Positions 24,901 through 33,395 of a stretch of 64,000 bases of DNA are shown piece by piece. The notes under the pieces are model-generated. The model saw nothing but the letters and a program-made list of their open reading frames with translations, ran no database searches and was not told the DNA's origin. The first letter of the stretch is position 1; the number at the start of each line of letters is the position of its first letter. Position numbers and translations under genes: made by a program. The stretch is taken from contig JAHBTU010000001.1 of NCBI GenBank assembly GCA_019638455.1, forward strand, positions 1,526,139 through 1,590,138, read 5' to 3'. Source of the DNA: Saprospiraceae bacterium. GTDB lineage: Bacteria > Bacteroidota > Bacteroidia > Chitinophagales > Saprospiraceae.

Positions 24901-26577
24901 ATGAAAAAATATTTCATCCTGATGTTGGCTTTTCATGTTTTTGCTGCCAACGACATAAGTGGGCAAAGCGAATGCCCGCAAATACCTTACGAAAAAGCCA
25001 TTCGGTTTAAAGAACGGCAAAAACTGCCGTTTTCCCCACCGTCTTTTGGCCCCTTGCCCTATCCGCCGCCCGACGGCGATACCACCAGAATTATATGGTG
25101 GATGCACGGGCTTGGCGGAAACGCGGGCGCATGGGAAGATGCAGGCGCCGCTGTGCAGGACAATGTCGCTCCGGGTTTTGATGCGCGAAAAGTAGCCTCA
25201 AGGTGGATGGATTACGCCTTGTTCCAGTCTTCGCTTTCCTCGGCAGCTGTCAAGATAAAAAGCGATATGTTTTTTTCAAGTCCAGTGCAAGATACTGCTG
25301 CCCGCTTGAGGAACATGATTATCGCACACAGCCAAGGCGGCTTGGTGAGCCGGTACCTTGATATGCACTACGATGAAGTGGCAAATACCGGGCTTTCGCT
25401 GGACATGCGGCGCTTTGGAGGCGTTGCCACATTTGGTTCTGCCCACCAAGGGGCTCAAATCATCAACAATGCATTACCCGATGGTTCGGGCGTTAATTTG
25501 GCTACCCAGTTTTTCGAGGAGGGTTGCCAGGCACTCAATTCAGGAAAGTTGAGAGAAATAGATGCCATGATTGATGTAGGCATTGCACAAATTCCGCCTT
25601 TCGTTCTTTCAAAGTATTTGCTGAAATACCTGTTCAAGGGAAACGTGGTAGAAAAATTGGCAGACTCGCTCTGTTCAACTGTATCCACTATAATTCCAAA
25701 TACCTCCTATTTTGATGAGTTCGATCAGAAAATTGCTCAAGAATATAAAGTGGGTGCGCCCGAACTCGGAGAGCTGAACAGCGATACATCATCCATCCCA
25801 AAAGTTGCTTTCTTTGGAATAGAAGACGACCCTGTTTTTTGGCGGACATTGCATTATCTCTTGAACGACCCCAACGACGAGGATTATTTCGGAGCGAACA
25901 ATGACAGCATCACTGTTGCTTTTGCAGACACAAACCGAATAAGGTACAAAACCCGCGCATCACATTGGAAAAAACTAAATGATAATTTATCGGTTATTTT
26001 GTCACAAATGGCTGCCGGGAATGTGAGCGCCGAGCAAGTTTGTCAAAATTTGGGTTTAAACCTCGACAGTATTTGCAACCTTAACATCCTCAACTCAAGC
26101 GTGATAGTGGATATTCAGCGTGGCTGGTTGGAAGGCGTCGAATGGTGGGAAACCGCCGACGACCGCTACAAAGTATTGATAGGGGCATTAGAGCCGACCA
26201 TTCAGCAGACTGGCTGGGAATGTTGGTGCCGAATAAAAAAATCGGACGGAACGGTGGTGACAGATTGGCATTTGAATGGATTCGCCACCCAAAATCCGGA
26301 TGAATGCCAAACCGCACCGCTCGGAATCGGTGGGCTAATCGAAGAATGCGAATGGCGGCCTTTGTTGGAAACCGTATATGTGGAAAAACCCAGCGACGGT
26401 GTGGTACTGGCTGAATCGGCATCTATGTACCCTGATGGCTTGGGCGGCGGTGCAAAAGCCGTTCTCCTACCAGGAAGTAGCCACATGCAGATGCGAAATG
26501 ACGAAAATACTAAAACAGCATTGCGAGATTTGTTCGATGGTATGCATGGCCCATGGTTTTTCACGGATAAGAAATAG
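24901..26577 (+). CDS. Exported lipase-like alpha/beta hydrolase
   Basis: 558 aa with a signal peptide (MKKYFILMLAFHVFAANDISG). An alpha/beta-hydrolase core includes IIWWMHGLGGNAGAWEDAG (oxyanion-hole HG), the nucleophile elbow IIAHSQGGLVSRY with the catalytic Ser, TFGSAHQGAQ, and a late LLPGSSHMQMRND with the likely catalytic His. This is the layout of triacylglycerol lipases and esterases. No T9SS sorting domain is seen, so it is probably periplasmic or leaves by another route. The substrate is unknown. Confidence 0.8.
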   Translation: MKKYFILMLAFHVFAANDISGQSECPQIPYEKAIRFKERQKLPFSPPSFGPLPYPPPDGDTTRIIWWMHGLGGNAGAWEDAGAAVQDNVAPGFDARKVASRWMDYALFQSSLSSAAVKIKSDMFFSSPVQDTAARLRNMIIAHSQGGLVSRYLDMHYDEVANTGLSLDMRRFGGVATFGSAHQGAQIINNALPDGSGVNLATQFFEEGCQALNSGKLREIDAMIDVGIAQIPPFVLSKYLLKYLFKGNVVEKLADSLCSTVSTIIPNTSYFDEFDQKIAQEYKVGAPELGELNSDTSSIPKVAFFGIEDDPVFWRTLHYLLNDPNDEDYFGANNDSITVAFADTNRIRYKTRASHWKKLNDNLSVILSQMAAGNVSAEQVCQNLGLNLDSICNLNILNSSVIVDIQRGWLEGVEWWETADDRYKVLIGALEPTIQQTGWECWCRIKKSDGTVVTDWHLNGFATQNPDECQTAPLGIGGLIEECEWRPLLETVYVEKPSDGVVLAESASMYPDGLGGGAKAVLLPGSSHMQMRNDENTKTALRDLFDGMHGPWFFTDKK

Positions 26578-26630
26578 CGCGTAACGATGGGGCACTGACC
26601 ATAAAGCGCCCCGCTAAAAATCTTAACCGC

Positions 26631-27899
26631 ATGAGAATGAATATTTTTTTCCTGCTCATTGCTTGCTCGCTCCTGTCCGACTGTCAAAAAGAGCCTATGT
26701 TTCCTGACCCGCCCCAGCCTTGCGATACCTGCGGTATTGCAAAAGGGCTGGAGGTGGTTTGGCAACAACCCCTCAAGCGTGATACGAGCGATGGATGTTA
26801 TGGCGAACACCATACGGTTGTTGGCAACGATATCCTTATTACCACTATGTTTGGAGGTTCCAAAGACATCCTGCGTTTGTTTGATGGTCAAACAGGGACG
26901 GAGAAATGGTCATGGGATGACCCGGCAGAAATTAGTGGCGGCGAACTGATTCCAGATTTAGAATATCATAACGGGAAAATAGTGATTTGCTCATATCATG
27001 ATATTCTCGTCGTCAACACAGAGACTGGGGCAACCATTTGGAAAACGGATACAAAAACTAAAGGAGGCTCCGGCGGACCGAGAATATCCGTTTTCGACAA
27101 TCAAATATTTCATTCGCATTACGGGAACAATGCTCCTTTCAATGAGATGTGGACATTGGTACGTTCAGGCCTTGCATCGCCGAATTGGGACACATTAGTA
27201 CTGTTTAATCTGAGCCAAAATGGCAATTACACAGGTTCTTTTGAATCAATCTCGCGATTGCCAAGCCCCAATGGCGACACTATTCTTTTTTTTCAAAACC
27301 GACAGTTTTATTTCGATTACCCATTTGACAACCGACTTGACCTCTACGCCTGGAACATCACACAAAAACGCTACGAGTGGGTCATCAATGATCCCGAGCC
27401 TTCGGATGGCAATTCAAGTGTGGGTGATCCCGTCATTCATGAAGGTAAATTGTATTTTCGGGGCGGCTATACACTCTTTTGCATAGACATAGCCACAGGC
27501 GCAATTTTGTGGCAGCGAAAATTTGAAAACCACTTGGAACATTTGGTGATATCAGCCTTGGTGCTTGCAGAAGGAAAGTTGATTTTGCAAACTGCTTATG
27601 GGTTCTTATATGCATTAGAGCCCCAAACCGGCTCCATAATATGGAAAAGCGAATGGCACGGAGGCAATTGCAAACAAATGCTATACTACAAGGGAAACGT
27701 CTATTTCGCAAGTGGTGGCGACGGAAAACTTCATGCCGTCAGAGTTTCGGATGGAAGAACAATCTGGAAAGAAAAAACACCCAATGCTGGAAAATACGGA
27801 ACTTCCAGCATTACAACGGGCATCGCTATCAATGAGCAACTTGGCTACCTTTATACTACCGATGACCGGTATCTTATTTGCATCAAATTGCCCGATTAA
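26631..27899 (+). CDS. PQQ-like beta-propeller lipoprotein
   Basis: 422 aa. A lipoprotein signal with lipobox LLSDC precedes repeated propeller blades of the PQQ/YfgL type: RLFDGQTGTEKWSWDD, VVNTETGATIWKTD, CIDIATGAILWQRKF, ALEPQTGSIIWKSEW, AVRVSDGRTIWKE. Such lipoproteins act as scaffolds, for example BamB in outer-membrane assembly, or as surface proteins; no enzyme residues were recognised. IS1 copy A begins 22 bp past the stop. Confidence 0.85.
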   Translation: MRMNIFFLLIACSLLSDCQKEPMFPDPPQPCDTCGIAKGLEVVWQQPLKRDTSDGCYGEHHTVVGNDILITTMFGGSKDILRLFDGQTGTEKWSWDDPAEISGGELIPDLEYHNGKIVICSYHDILVVNTETGATIWKTDTKTKGGSGGPRISVFDNQIFHSHYGNNAPFNEMWTLVRSGLASPNWDTLVLFNLSQNGNYTGSFESISRLPSPNGDTILFFQNRQFYFDYPFDNRLDLYAWNITQKRYEWVINDPEPSDGNSSVGDPVIHEGKLYFRGGYTLFCIDIATGAILWQRKFENHLEHLVISALVLAEGKLILQTAYGFLYALEPQTGSIIWKSEWHGGNCKQMLYYKGNVYFASGGDGKLHAVRVSDGRTIWKEKTPNAGKYGTSSITTGIAINEQLGYLYTTDDRYLICIKLPD

Positions 27900-27921
27900 T
27901 TTTCTTTGAACTTACTTTTTG

Positions 27922-28692
27922 GGTAGTGTCATTTTATGAGTGATATGTTGTAGTTGTAGACGAACAAATGGAGGTACAGTTCGTGCATTTCATCGGATTT
28001 TGAAAAGGATAGCGTTTTTCTGACGAATCGACAAATTCTCTGGCGAAGGGTGTTGTTCCAGCGTTCCACATGAGAAGTTTCCCCGGATTCTTTTCCCACC
28101 ATCTTGTGTTTGCCTGTATCAATAACCGCGGCGTATGCCTCCCAAAAATCGCTGAACGTTCGGCATTTTCGATATTCAGGCGGAATCAGTTCCCAAAACC
28201 GCCGACAAGATTGTTCGCTTCGGTCGCCGATGAAAAAAGAGACAATTTGACGTGTTCTGCGGCAAAGTGCTATCCAAACCCAGCGTTTAAAGTCTTTGCA
28301 ATAGACAAAAGACCATAATTCATCCAGTTCGAGAACGTCTTTTTTCTTGGCCGGAAGCAACGTGGTCACGATGTCGGGAAGGGACTGCGCTTTTTTTTTA
28401 TCCACCTCAGAGCCGTTTGGTGACTGATGCCAAAGGTTCTGGCAAGACCCCGTGACGAACTGCGTTCTTGGGCCGCCCTGACGACCATTTCTTTAAATTC
28501 CTCGCTTTTCCGAAGCGTTTGAAACACCCCGCCGAAGCCGCAAGCCTTGCATTTGTACTTCGGATTGCCTGATGCGTTCGACCCGTTTTTCACAATGTGT
28601 TCAGAGCCACATTTATGGCAGCATTTTACATCTAATACCATTTCATAAAGTTTGACGCAAAAATACCAAATCACCCCCAAAATGACACTACC
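27922..28692 (-). mobile_element. IS1-family element, copy A
   Basis: 771 bp. Inverted ends start GGTAGTGTCATTTT; the target duplication ACTTTTTG is at 27914-27921 and 28693-28700. It is inserted 16 bp upstream of the beta-barrel gene at 28709, between that gene and its upstream region. Confidence 0.96.
27929..28641 (-). CDS. IS1-family transposase InsA-InsB' (frameshift), copy A
   Basis: Two minus-strand ORFs, InsA from 28641 and InsB ending at 27929, overlap at an A9 run where a -1 slip yields a ~237-aa transposase. InsA carries a zinc finger (CHKCGSEH, KCKACG) and a helix-turn-helix. InsB carries the DDE core (Asp in LDELWSF, Asp in IGDRSEQ, Glu in HVERWNN). Intact. Confidence 0.92.
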
Positions 28693-28708
28693 ACTTTTTG
28701 ATATTCAA

Positions 28709-29380
28709 ATGAAAGGCATTGCATTGTTATTTCTTGTATTTCTGCTACCAATGTTAATGTTTGCGCAAGCGGGCAAATCTGCTCTCGGAATTGAAGGTGG
28801 CCCAAGTTTGATTTCTTTGCGTGGGAATCCAGCCAATGATACAATCAACAACCCGGCCATCGGTTTTGCAAGTGGAATATTTTTTCAATACAATCTCTCT
28901 AAAGTCTTTTCTATCAAGACAAATATTATCTTTGAAAGAAAGGGTGCTGTCGCATCTGGTGAGATTTTGGTGACAGATGACAATGGGAACATCAAAGGGG
29001 TTTCGAAATACAAAGTCCATACAAATTTTGACTATTTGCCAACCTCCATATTATTGAGAGCAACTTTTGGCAAGAAAGTAAGCTACTATATAAATGCTGG
29101 GCTATATTTCGGATACCTGACTAAACTATCCTTTTCAGTCAAATATTCTGATTTTTTACCCGACTCTACTATTGCTGATACAAATCTTACCAAACGATTT
29201 GATACAGGTATAGTTACGGGGTTAGGAATTTCCGTGCCAGTCACAAAAAAAATATCAATTTCTTGTGAGTTAAGAAGCAACTTGGGATTATATGATTTGA
29301 GCAAATCTTCTAACATGAGAGAATTAAAAACAAATTCAACAAACGTTTTAATAGGTTTTTCATATATGCTTAGAGAATAA
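28709..29380 (+). CDS. Outer-membrane beta-barrel protein
   Basis: 223 aa from the ATG at 28709. The signal peptide KGIALLFLVFLLPMLMFAQA is followed by alternating amphipathic strands (SALGIEGGPSLISLRGN, FSIKTNIIFERKGA, ISISCELRSNLGLYDL) and ends in ...IGFSYMLRE. This is the common ~200-aa porin-like barrel of Bacteroidota (OMP_b-brl_2 type). The start could be misjudged because IS1 copy A reads into it from upstream. The IS probably removed its native promoter; expression now depends on the IS end. Confidence 0.8.
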   Translation: MKGIALLFLVFLLPMLMFAQAGKSALGIEGGPSLISLRGNPANDTINNPAIGFASGIFFQYNLSKVFSIKTNIIFERKGAVASGEILVTDDNGNIKGVSKYKVHTNFDYLPTSILLRATFGKKVSYYINAGLYFGYLTKLSFSVKYSDFLPDSTIADTNLTKRFDTGIVTGLGISVPVTKKISISCELRSNLGLYDLSKSSNMRELKTNSTNVLIGFSYMLRE

Positions 29381-29468
29381 AAGTAGGGCATAGGCACTAA
29401 AACCTAACAACCTTTCCCACACAATCTCATCTGTATTAGATTGCCCGATTCGCCTTAAAATAAAATGG

Positions 29469-29534
29469 ACACAACTTTGCACTCCCGCCCATGCTTCCTA
29501 TACGTCGGCACGGGCGGGAGTGCCACCGTTGGGC
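29469..29534 (+). other. attC-like site 1
   Basis: 66 bp from ACACAAC to the canonical box GTTGGGC. Arms GCACTCCCGCCCATGC and GCACGGGCGGGAGTGC pair with one mismatch. The centre TTCCTATACGTCGG shares the CTATACG motif with the other sites. It starts 88 bp past the beta-barrel gene. Confidence 0.62.
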
Positions 29535-29595
29535 GATACCATAACAGAAATAAATATGGTGTCGCTCGACGGGGAGAATTCTGAAAAGCCCCGCC

Positions 29596-29658
29596 AAAAG
29601 TGAGTAAGACGCAACGCCGAAAGCGTCAGTGTAGGCACTTTACTACCCACTCACTTTT
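29596..29658 (+). promoter_or_regulatory. Structured leader before the T9SS gene at 29663
   Basis: Outer stem AAAAGTGAGT (29596-29605) / ACTCACTTTT (29649-29658); inner hairpin GACGC (29608) / GCGTC (29623) with loop AACGCCGAAA; then AGTGTAGGCACTTTA. The inner hairpin and GTAGGCAC recur before the gene at 32373. The start codon follows 4 nt after the outer stem. Confidence 0.5.
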
Positions 29659-29662
29659 GCTT

Positions 29663-30139
29663 ATGTGCAAAACCATTTTTCTTTTGCTCACGGCTTTGTG
29701 CCTCATGGCGCACGTTCAGGCACAAAACGTGCTGAACTCGGTAGGCCGAACCATCACCCAACCGGGCCTGATTGTCGAATACTCCGTCGGAGAAGTAGCA
29801 ACCGTGACGTTGTCGTTGCCGAACGGCCCCGTCACGCAGGGACTGCTCCAACCGTCGCTTAATTCGCCCTACATCGTCGTACCGACGGATGAAGCGTTTG
29901 ACGACAAATTCACCTTCAAATGCTACCCCAACCCCATCGGGGATTTCCTGACAGTTGAGACAGATTACCTAGACTTTGAGTTCGTGCAATTCACCGATGT
30001 CCAGGGGCGGGTGGTGTTAGGCCGCGTTTTCACTTATCGTCCAATCCAGTGTAGTGCGCTGCCAAGCGGCACTTATTTCGCCCGACTTTTTTCAACAAAC
30101 AAACCCGAATCAAAAACTTTTAAATTGGTCAAACAATGA
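29663..30139 (+). CDS. Small T9SS-sorting-domain protein
   Basis: 158 aa from the ATG at 29663 with signal peptide MCKTIFLLLTALCLMAHVQA. About 55 residues (NVLNSVGRTITQPGLIVEYSVGE) lead straight into a sorting domain (FKCYPNPIGDFLTVETDY ... LPSGTYFARLF). It is short: mainly a passenger strand region plus sorting domain. The stop overlaps the next start (ATGA at 30136), so the two are translationally coupled and may be secreted together. Confidence 0.8.
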   Translation: MCKTIFLLLTALCLMAHVQAQNVLNSVGRTITQPGLIVEYSVGEVATVTLSLPNGPVTQGLLQPSLNSPYIVVPTDEAFDDKFTFKCYPNPIGDFLTVETDYLDFEFVQFTDVQGRVVLGRVFTYRPIQCSALPSGTYFARLFSTNKPESKTFKLVKQ

Positions 30140-31200
30140 AGCATATTACACTCATATTCTGTATCATCATGTTGGTTGGCAAACTTGCCGCTCAAGCACC
30201 ACAAGGCATTAATTATCAGGCAGTTGCCCGTAACGCCGACACATCACCCAAAGTCGGCACGCTCACAGTTGGCATAAAAATCAAGGATGCGCTGGGTGCC
30301 GATCTTTACACCGAATCCCACAATGCAATGACCAACGGGCTGGGGCTTTTCAACTTGACCATCGGACAGGGAAGCAACCCGAGTACTCCATTTTCCAATC
30401 TCAATTGGGCAAGCGGCTCCAAATTGCTCGAAGTCATCATCAATGGGCAATCGGGCGGTACGCAGCCGCTTTTAAGTGTGCCTTATGCGCTTTATGCGGA
30501 GAAAACGAACCTGCAAGCGGGAAATGGTATTTCTGTGAGCGGCAACACGATTAGCAATACAGGTGATTTGAGCAACACGAACGAGATTCAGACTTTATCT
30601 GTCAGTGGCAATCAATTGTCTCTGTCTAACGGAGGAGGGACTGTGTCTTTGCCTACACCGCCAAGTTATGTGCCTGAGATATATGTTTTTGAAGAACAAT
30701 ATGCGCACGGGCTTTTACCAACTACGGCCTCTGGTCAGCAACCAGTAGGAGGTGTTTTTAATACACGGAACCTGAATACACAAGTTTTCCCAACCTCAGG
30801 CGGAGCAGGAAATGTAACAATAGGAGGCAGTTTATTGACCTTCAAACCTGGGACATACTTAATTGATGCATCTGCCCCAGCATACTTTACAGGAAGGCAT
30901 CAGTTATTTCTTCGCCGTTCTGACAATGATGTGATTCAACTAACAGGAACCTGCGAGGTGAATGCAGTTAACAACTTGAATGTGAGCAATGGAACAGGGG
31001 CAGACCAAAATCGCTCATTTCTAAAAGGAGTTCTGGTCGTGCCACCCGGAAGTGATAGGGTGTTCAAATTAGACCATTATCTCGATTATGCCCTCTTGCC
31101 AGGCACAGAGCCTTTGGGGGTTATATTTAGTCAACCAGCAACCTTCTGGAATTCAATAAAGGAAGTTTACGCAACAATTACGGTTCAGAAAATCCAGTAA
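30136..31200 (+). CDS. Exported fibre-like protein with 'PQGINYQAVARN' N-terminus
   Basis: 354 aa. Signal peptide, then APQGINYQAVARNADTSP, a widespread Bacteroidota N-terminal domain (~residues 20-115) seen in fibre- or collagen-like surface proteins. A short repetitive linker (GNGISVSGNTISNTGDLS) precedes a C-terminal beta domain of ~170 aa resembling a C1q/TNF-like or tail-fibre head. No T9SS sorting domain. It overlaps the upstream gene by 4 bp and is followed by a strong terminator. Confidence 0.78.
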   Translation: MKHITLIFCIIMLVGKLAAQAPQGINYQAVARNADTSPKVGTLTVGIKIKDALGADLYTESHNAMTNGLGLFNLTIGQGSNPSTPFSNLNWASGSKLLEVIINGQSGGTQPLLSVPYALYAEKTNLQAGNGISVSGNTISNTGDLSNTNEIQTLSVSGNQLSLSNGGGTVSLPTPPSYVPEIYVFEEQYAHGLLPTTASGQQPVGGVFNTRNLNTQVFPTSGGAGNVTIGGSLLTFKPGTYLIDASAPAYFTGRHQLFLRRSDNDVIQLTGTCEVNAVNNLNVSNGTGADQNRSFLKGVLVVPPGSDRVFKLDHYLDYALLPGTEPLGVIFSQPATFWNSIKEVYATITVQKIQ

Positions 31201-31227
31201 GACCGTGCTTTAAAGCGGTATGTACAG

Positions 31228-31267
31228 CGGCAAAAGTTGTCAAACTGCAACTTTTGCCGTATTTTTA
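31228..31267 (+). terminator. Intrinsic terminator
   Basis: A perfect 11-bp stem CGGCAAAAGTT / AACTTTTGCCG with a 10-nt loop, followed by TATTTTTAT. It closes the two-gene operon 29663-31200. Confidence 0.85.
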
Positions 31268-31285
31268 TGCCAAAATTTATCAAAA

Positions 31286-32173
31286 ATGGCAAAAAAGTTA
31301 GTCCGGTTCGACTGGGCGATGAAGCGACTGCTTCGGAACAAGGCCAATTTCGACATTTTGGAAGGCTTTCTTTCCGAACTGCTTCATGAGGATTTTAAAA
31401 TAAAACAAATCCTTGAAAGCGAAGGAAATAAGGAAACCGAGGACGACAAGTTCAACCGGGTGGACATTCTCGTGGAGAACAGAAAAGGTGAGTTGGTCAT
31501 CGTAGAAATCCAGAACACCCGTGAGGCCGACTACTTCCAGCGGATGCTTTACGGGACGGCAAAGGTCATCGTGGAGCATATCGCCGAGGGACAGCCGTAT
31601 TCCCAAGTCAAAAAAGTGTACTCCGTGAACATCGTGTACTTTGACCTTGGTCAGGGAGATGATTATGTGTATCACGGAACAACCACATTTGTCGGCATCC
31701 ACAGCAACAATGAACTGGAACTGTCCGAAAAGCAGAAAGAACTATTCAAAAAGACATCGGTATCAGACTTGTATCCCGAGTATTATGTCATCAAAACCAA
31801 TCGGTTCAACGAAGTCGCCAAGGACACGCTGGACGAATGGATATACTTTCTGAAAACGGCGGAAATCAAAGACGAATTCACGGCGAAGGGCTTGAAATCC
31901 GCGAGTCAAAAACTTGACATTTTGAAATTAGACCCTGCCGACCGAAAGGAATATGACCGATACATGGAGGCGCAGCGGAGTGATGCGAGTTTTGTGGAGA
32001 CCGTGAAATTAGAAATCACTTCGGCGGTCAATGAAGCCCTGAAAAGCAGAGATGAAGAAATTGCCGAAAACGCATTGCGTAAAGGGGCAACTATTGAGTT
32101 CGCCGCCGAAATCACAGGGCTTTCAATACAAGAAGTCCAAGAAATTGCTGCCAAACTTGGCTTGGATAAATAA
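31286..32173 (+). CDS. PD-(D/E)XK nuclease-family (Rpn/PDDEXK_2-like) protein
   Basis: 295 aa from the ATG at 31286. The N-terminal half carries a PD-(D/E)XK core: FDWAMKRLLRNKANFDILEGFL, NRVDILVENRKGELVIVEIQNT (Asp, then ExQ) and READYFQRMLYGTAKVI. This is typical of the PDDEXK_2 'transposase family' nucleases related to Rpn. The C-terminus (ALRKGATIEFAAEITGLSIQEVQEIAAKLG) is the usual helical tail. These genes are mobile and abundant in Bacteroidota; a recombination-promoting nuclease role is inferred. An attC-like site starts 5 nt after the stop. Confidence 0.82.
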   Translation: MAKKLVRFDWAMKRLLRNKANFDILEGFLSELLHEDFKIKQILESEGNKETEDDKFNRVDILVENRKGELVIVEIQNTREADYFQRMLYGTAKVIVEHIAEGQPYSQVKKVYSVNIVYFDLGQGDDYVYHGTTTFVGIHSNNELELSEKQKELFKKTSVSDLYPEYYVIKTNRFNEVAKDTLDEWIYFLKTAEIKDEFTAKGLKSASQKLDILKLDPADRKEYDRYMEAQRSDASFVETVKLEITSAVNEALKSRDEEIAENALRKGATIEFAAEITGLSIQEVQEIAAKLGLDK

Positions 32174-32178
32174 AAATC

Positions 32179-32246
32179 GCCCAACTTTCGCATGGCTGCC
32201 AACTGCTTCCTAAACGTCGCAGTATGCAGCCATGCCACCGTTGGGC
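32179..32246 (+). other. attC-like site 2 (best match)
   Basis: 68 bp from GCCCAAC (RYYYAAC) to GTTGGGC (GTTRRRY), both canonical. Arms GCATGGCTGCC/AACTGC and GCAGTATGCAGCCATGC pair with bulges around TTCCTAAACGTC. It begins 5 nt after the stop of the nuclease gene, the normal position of attC in a gene cassette. Confidence 0.7.
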
Positions 32247-32251
32247 GAAAA

Positions 32252-32364
32252 AAGAACCGATCTCGCTCGGTTCTGATTTGCCTGACGGGGGCAAATGGCG
32301 AAACCCCTGCAGGTTGCAAAGAAGTAGCCAACGCGGTAAGCCGAAAAGCGTTACGAGTAGGCAC
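32252..32364 (+). promoter_or_regulatory. Structured leader before the lipoprotein gene at 32373
   Basis: Three hairpins in a row: AGAACCGA/TCGGTTCT (32252-32273), ATTTGCC/GGCAAAT (32276-32296) and AACGC/GCGTT (32330-32352) with loop GGTAAGCCGAAAA, then ACGAGTAGGCAC. The last hairpin and GTAGGCAC match the leader at 29596-29658. Confidence 0.5.
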
Positions 32365-32372
32365 AATTTATT

Positions 32373-33386
32373 ATGCTAAACTTTATTAAATCAGCCGGAG
32401 CAGTATTGTTACTGGTTCTGGCGGCCTTTTATTGGCACTCTTGTCAAAAGGAGAATGCCCCTGCCAACAATTCCAATCCCTCTCCAGAACAGCAAGCCAC
32501 TGCGAGAGAAGGCCTGAACTGTACACAGATTAAAAATGCAGTATACAAGTCTGAAGGGATGCTTGTTTTTACGGATGAACAGCATTTTTACGACTGCATT
32601 GAATGCCTTGAACAGGAACTTGAAACTTACAACGATGCATATGAAGGCCAATATCCAACGGCAACGGCTGAACAACTGGATGTTTTGGATAGCATCAATA
32701 ACTTCAATGAATGGCAACCATTGGCAGATTTTGAGGCATCCAAGTCGTTTACTTCCCTTCGCTCAATAGTTGAACAACAAAGCAATCAGTGGCTGGATAG
32801 CCAGACCGGTGAGACCATAAATTTCGATAATGATCCTGACGAGCTCTGCCCAATAATGGATGAAGAGACCAGAACGCTTTTCAATTCAGATGGATATGTC
32901 AAAATTGGAAATGATGTAGTTTCAAAACAAGACTGGGCAGATGCGGCTGAATCTATTTGGGATTGCTGCGCCTTCCGACGTTCCTCAAAATATACGTTTG
33001 ATGCAAATGATCACCCCACTAAATTGGCAAACAGGCAAGTGAGGGCAAAAGTTTCTGTAAGATCAGGTATTATCAAGTCTACTCTTAAAGGAAAAGTCAA
33101 ACATTACAGAAAGGTGAATGGGAAGTATAAAAAAAGAAGAGCTGATATACGACTCGGTGTGCAAGGAATCCCATTTAACGGAGAGTGTGTTGATATGCCA
33201 CAGAATTGGTGGGCTTGGAAAGGCTATAAAAAAAGAAAAACAAGGAGGGTTAAATCTCACATTTGGCAGCTTTGGAGAGAAGCAATTGTCTGTAGGGAGG
33301 AAGAAAAGTGGTTGACAATGAGGAGCGGGCTTTACTTCTACATTGATAGTGATGATTATCAATTTAGACTATATTTAGTTAAATAG
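32373..33386 (+). CDS. Lipoprotein of unknown function
   Basis: 337 aa. Lipoprotein signal with lipobox YWHSCQKEN. The region 45-200 is acidic and helical (DEQHFYDCIECLEQELETYND), and the C-terminal 120 residues are very basic (KGKVKHYRKVNGKYKKRRAD, GYKKRKTRRVK). This layout is seen in Bacteroidota lipoproteins of unknown role. No motif recognised. It is followed 9 bp later by a beta-barrel gene, so the pair forms one operon within one attC-bounded module. Confidence 0.75.
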   Translation: MLNFIKSAGAVLLLVLAAFYWHSCQKENAPANNSNPSPEQQATAREGLNCTQIKNAVYKSEGMLVFTDEQHFYDCIECLEQELETYNDAYEGQYPTATAEQLDVLDSINNFNEWQPLADFEASKSFTSLRSIVEQQSNQWLDSQTGETINFDNDPDELCPIMDEETRTLFNSDGYVKIGNDVVSKQDWADAAESIWDCCAFRRSSKYTFDANDHPTKLANRQVRAKVSVRSGIIKSTLKGKVKHYRKVNGKYKKRRADIRLGVQGIPFNGECVDMPQNWWAWKGYKKRKTRRVKSHIWQLWREAIVCREEEKWLTMRSGLYFYIDSDDYQFRLYLVK

Positions 33387-33395
33387 GATGCCGCG

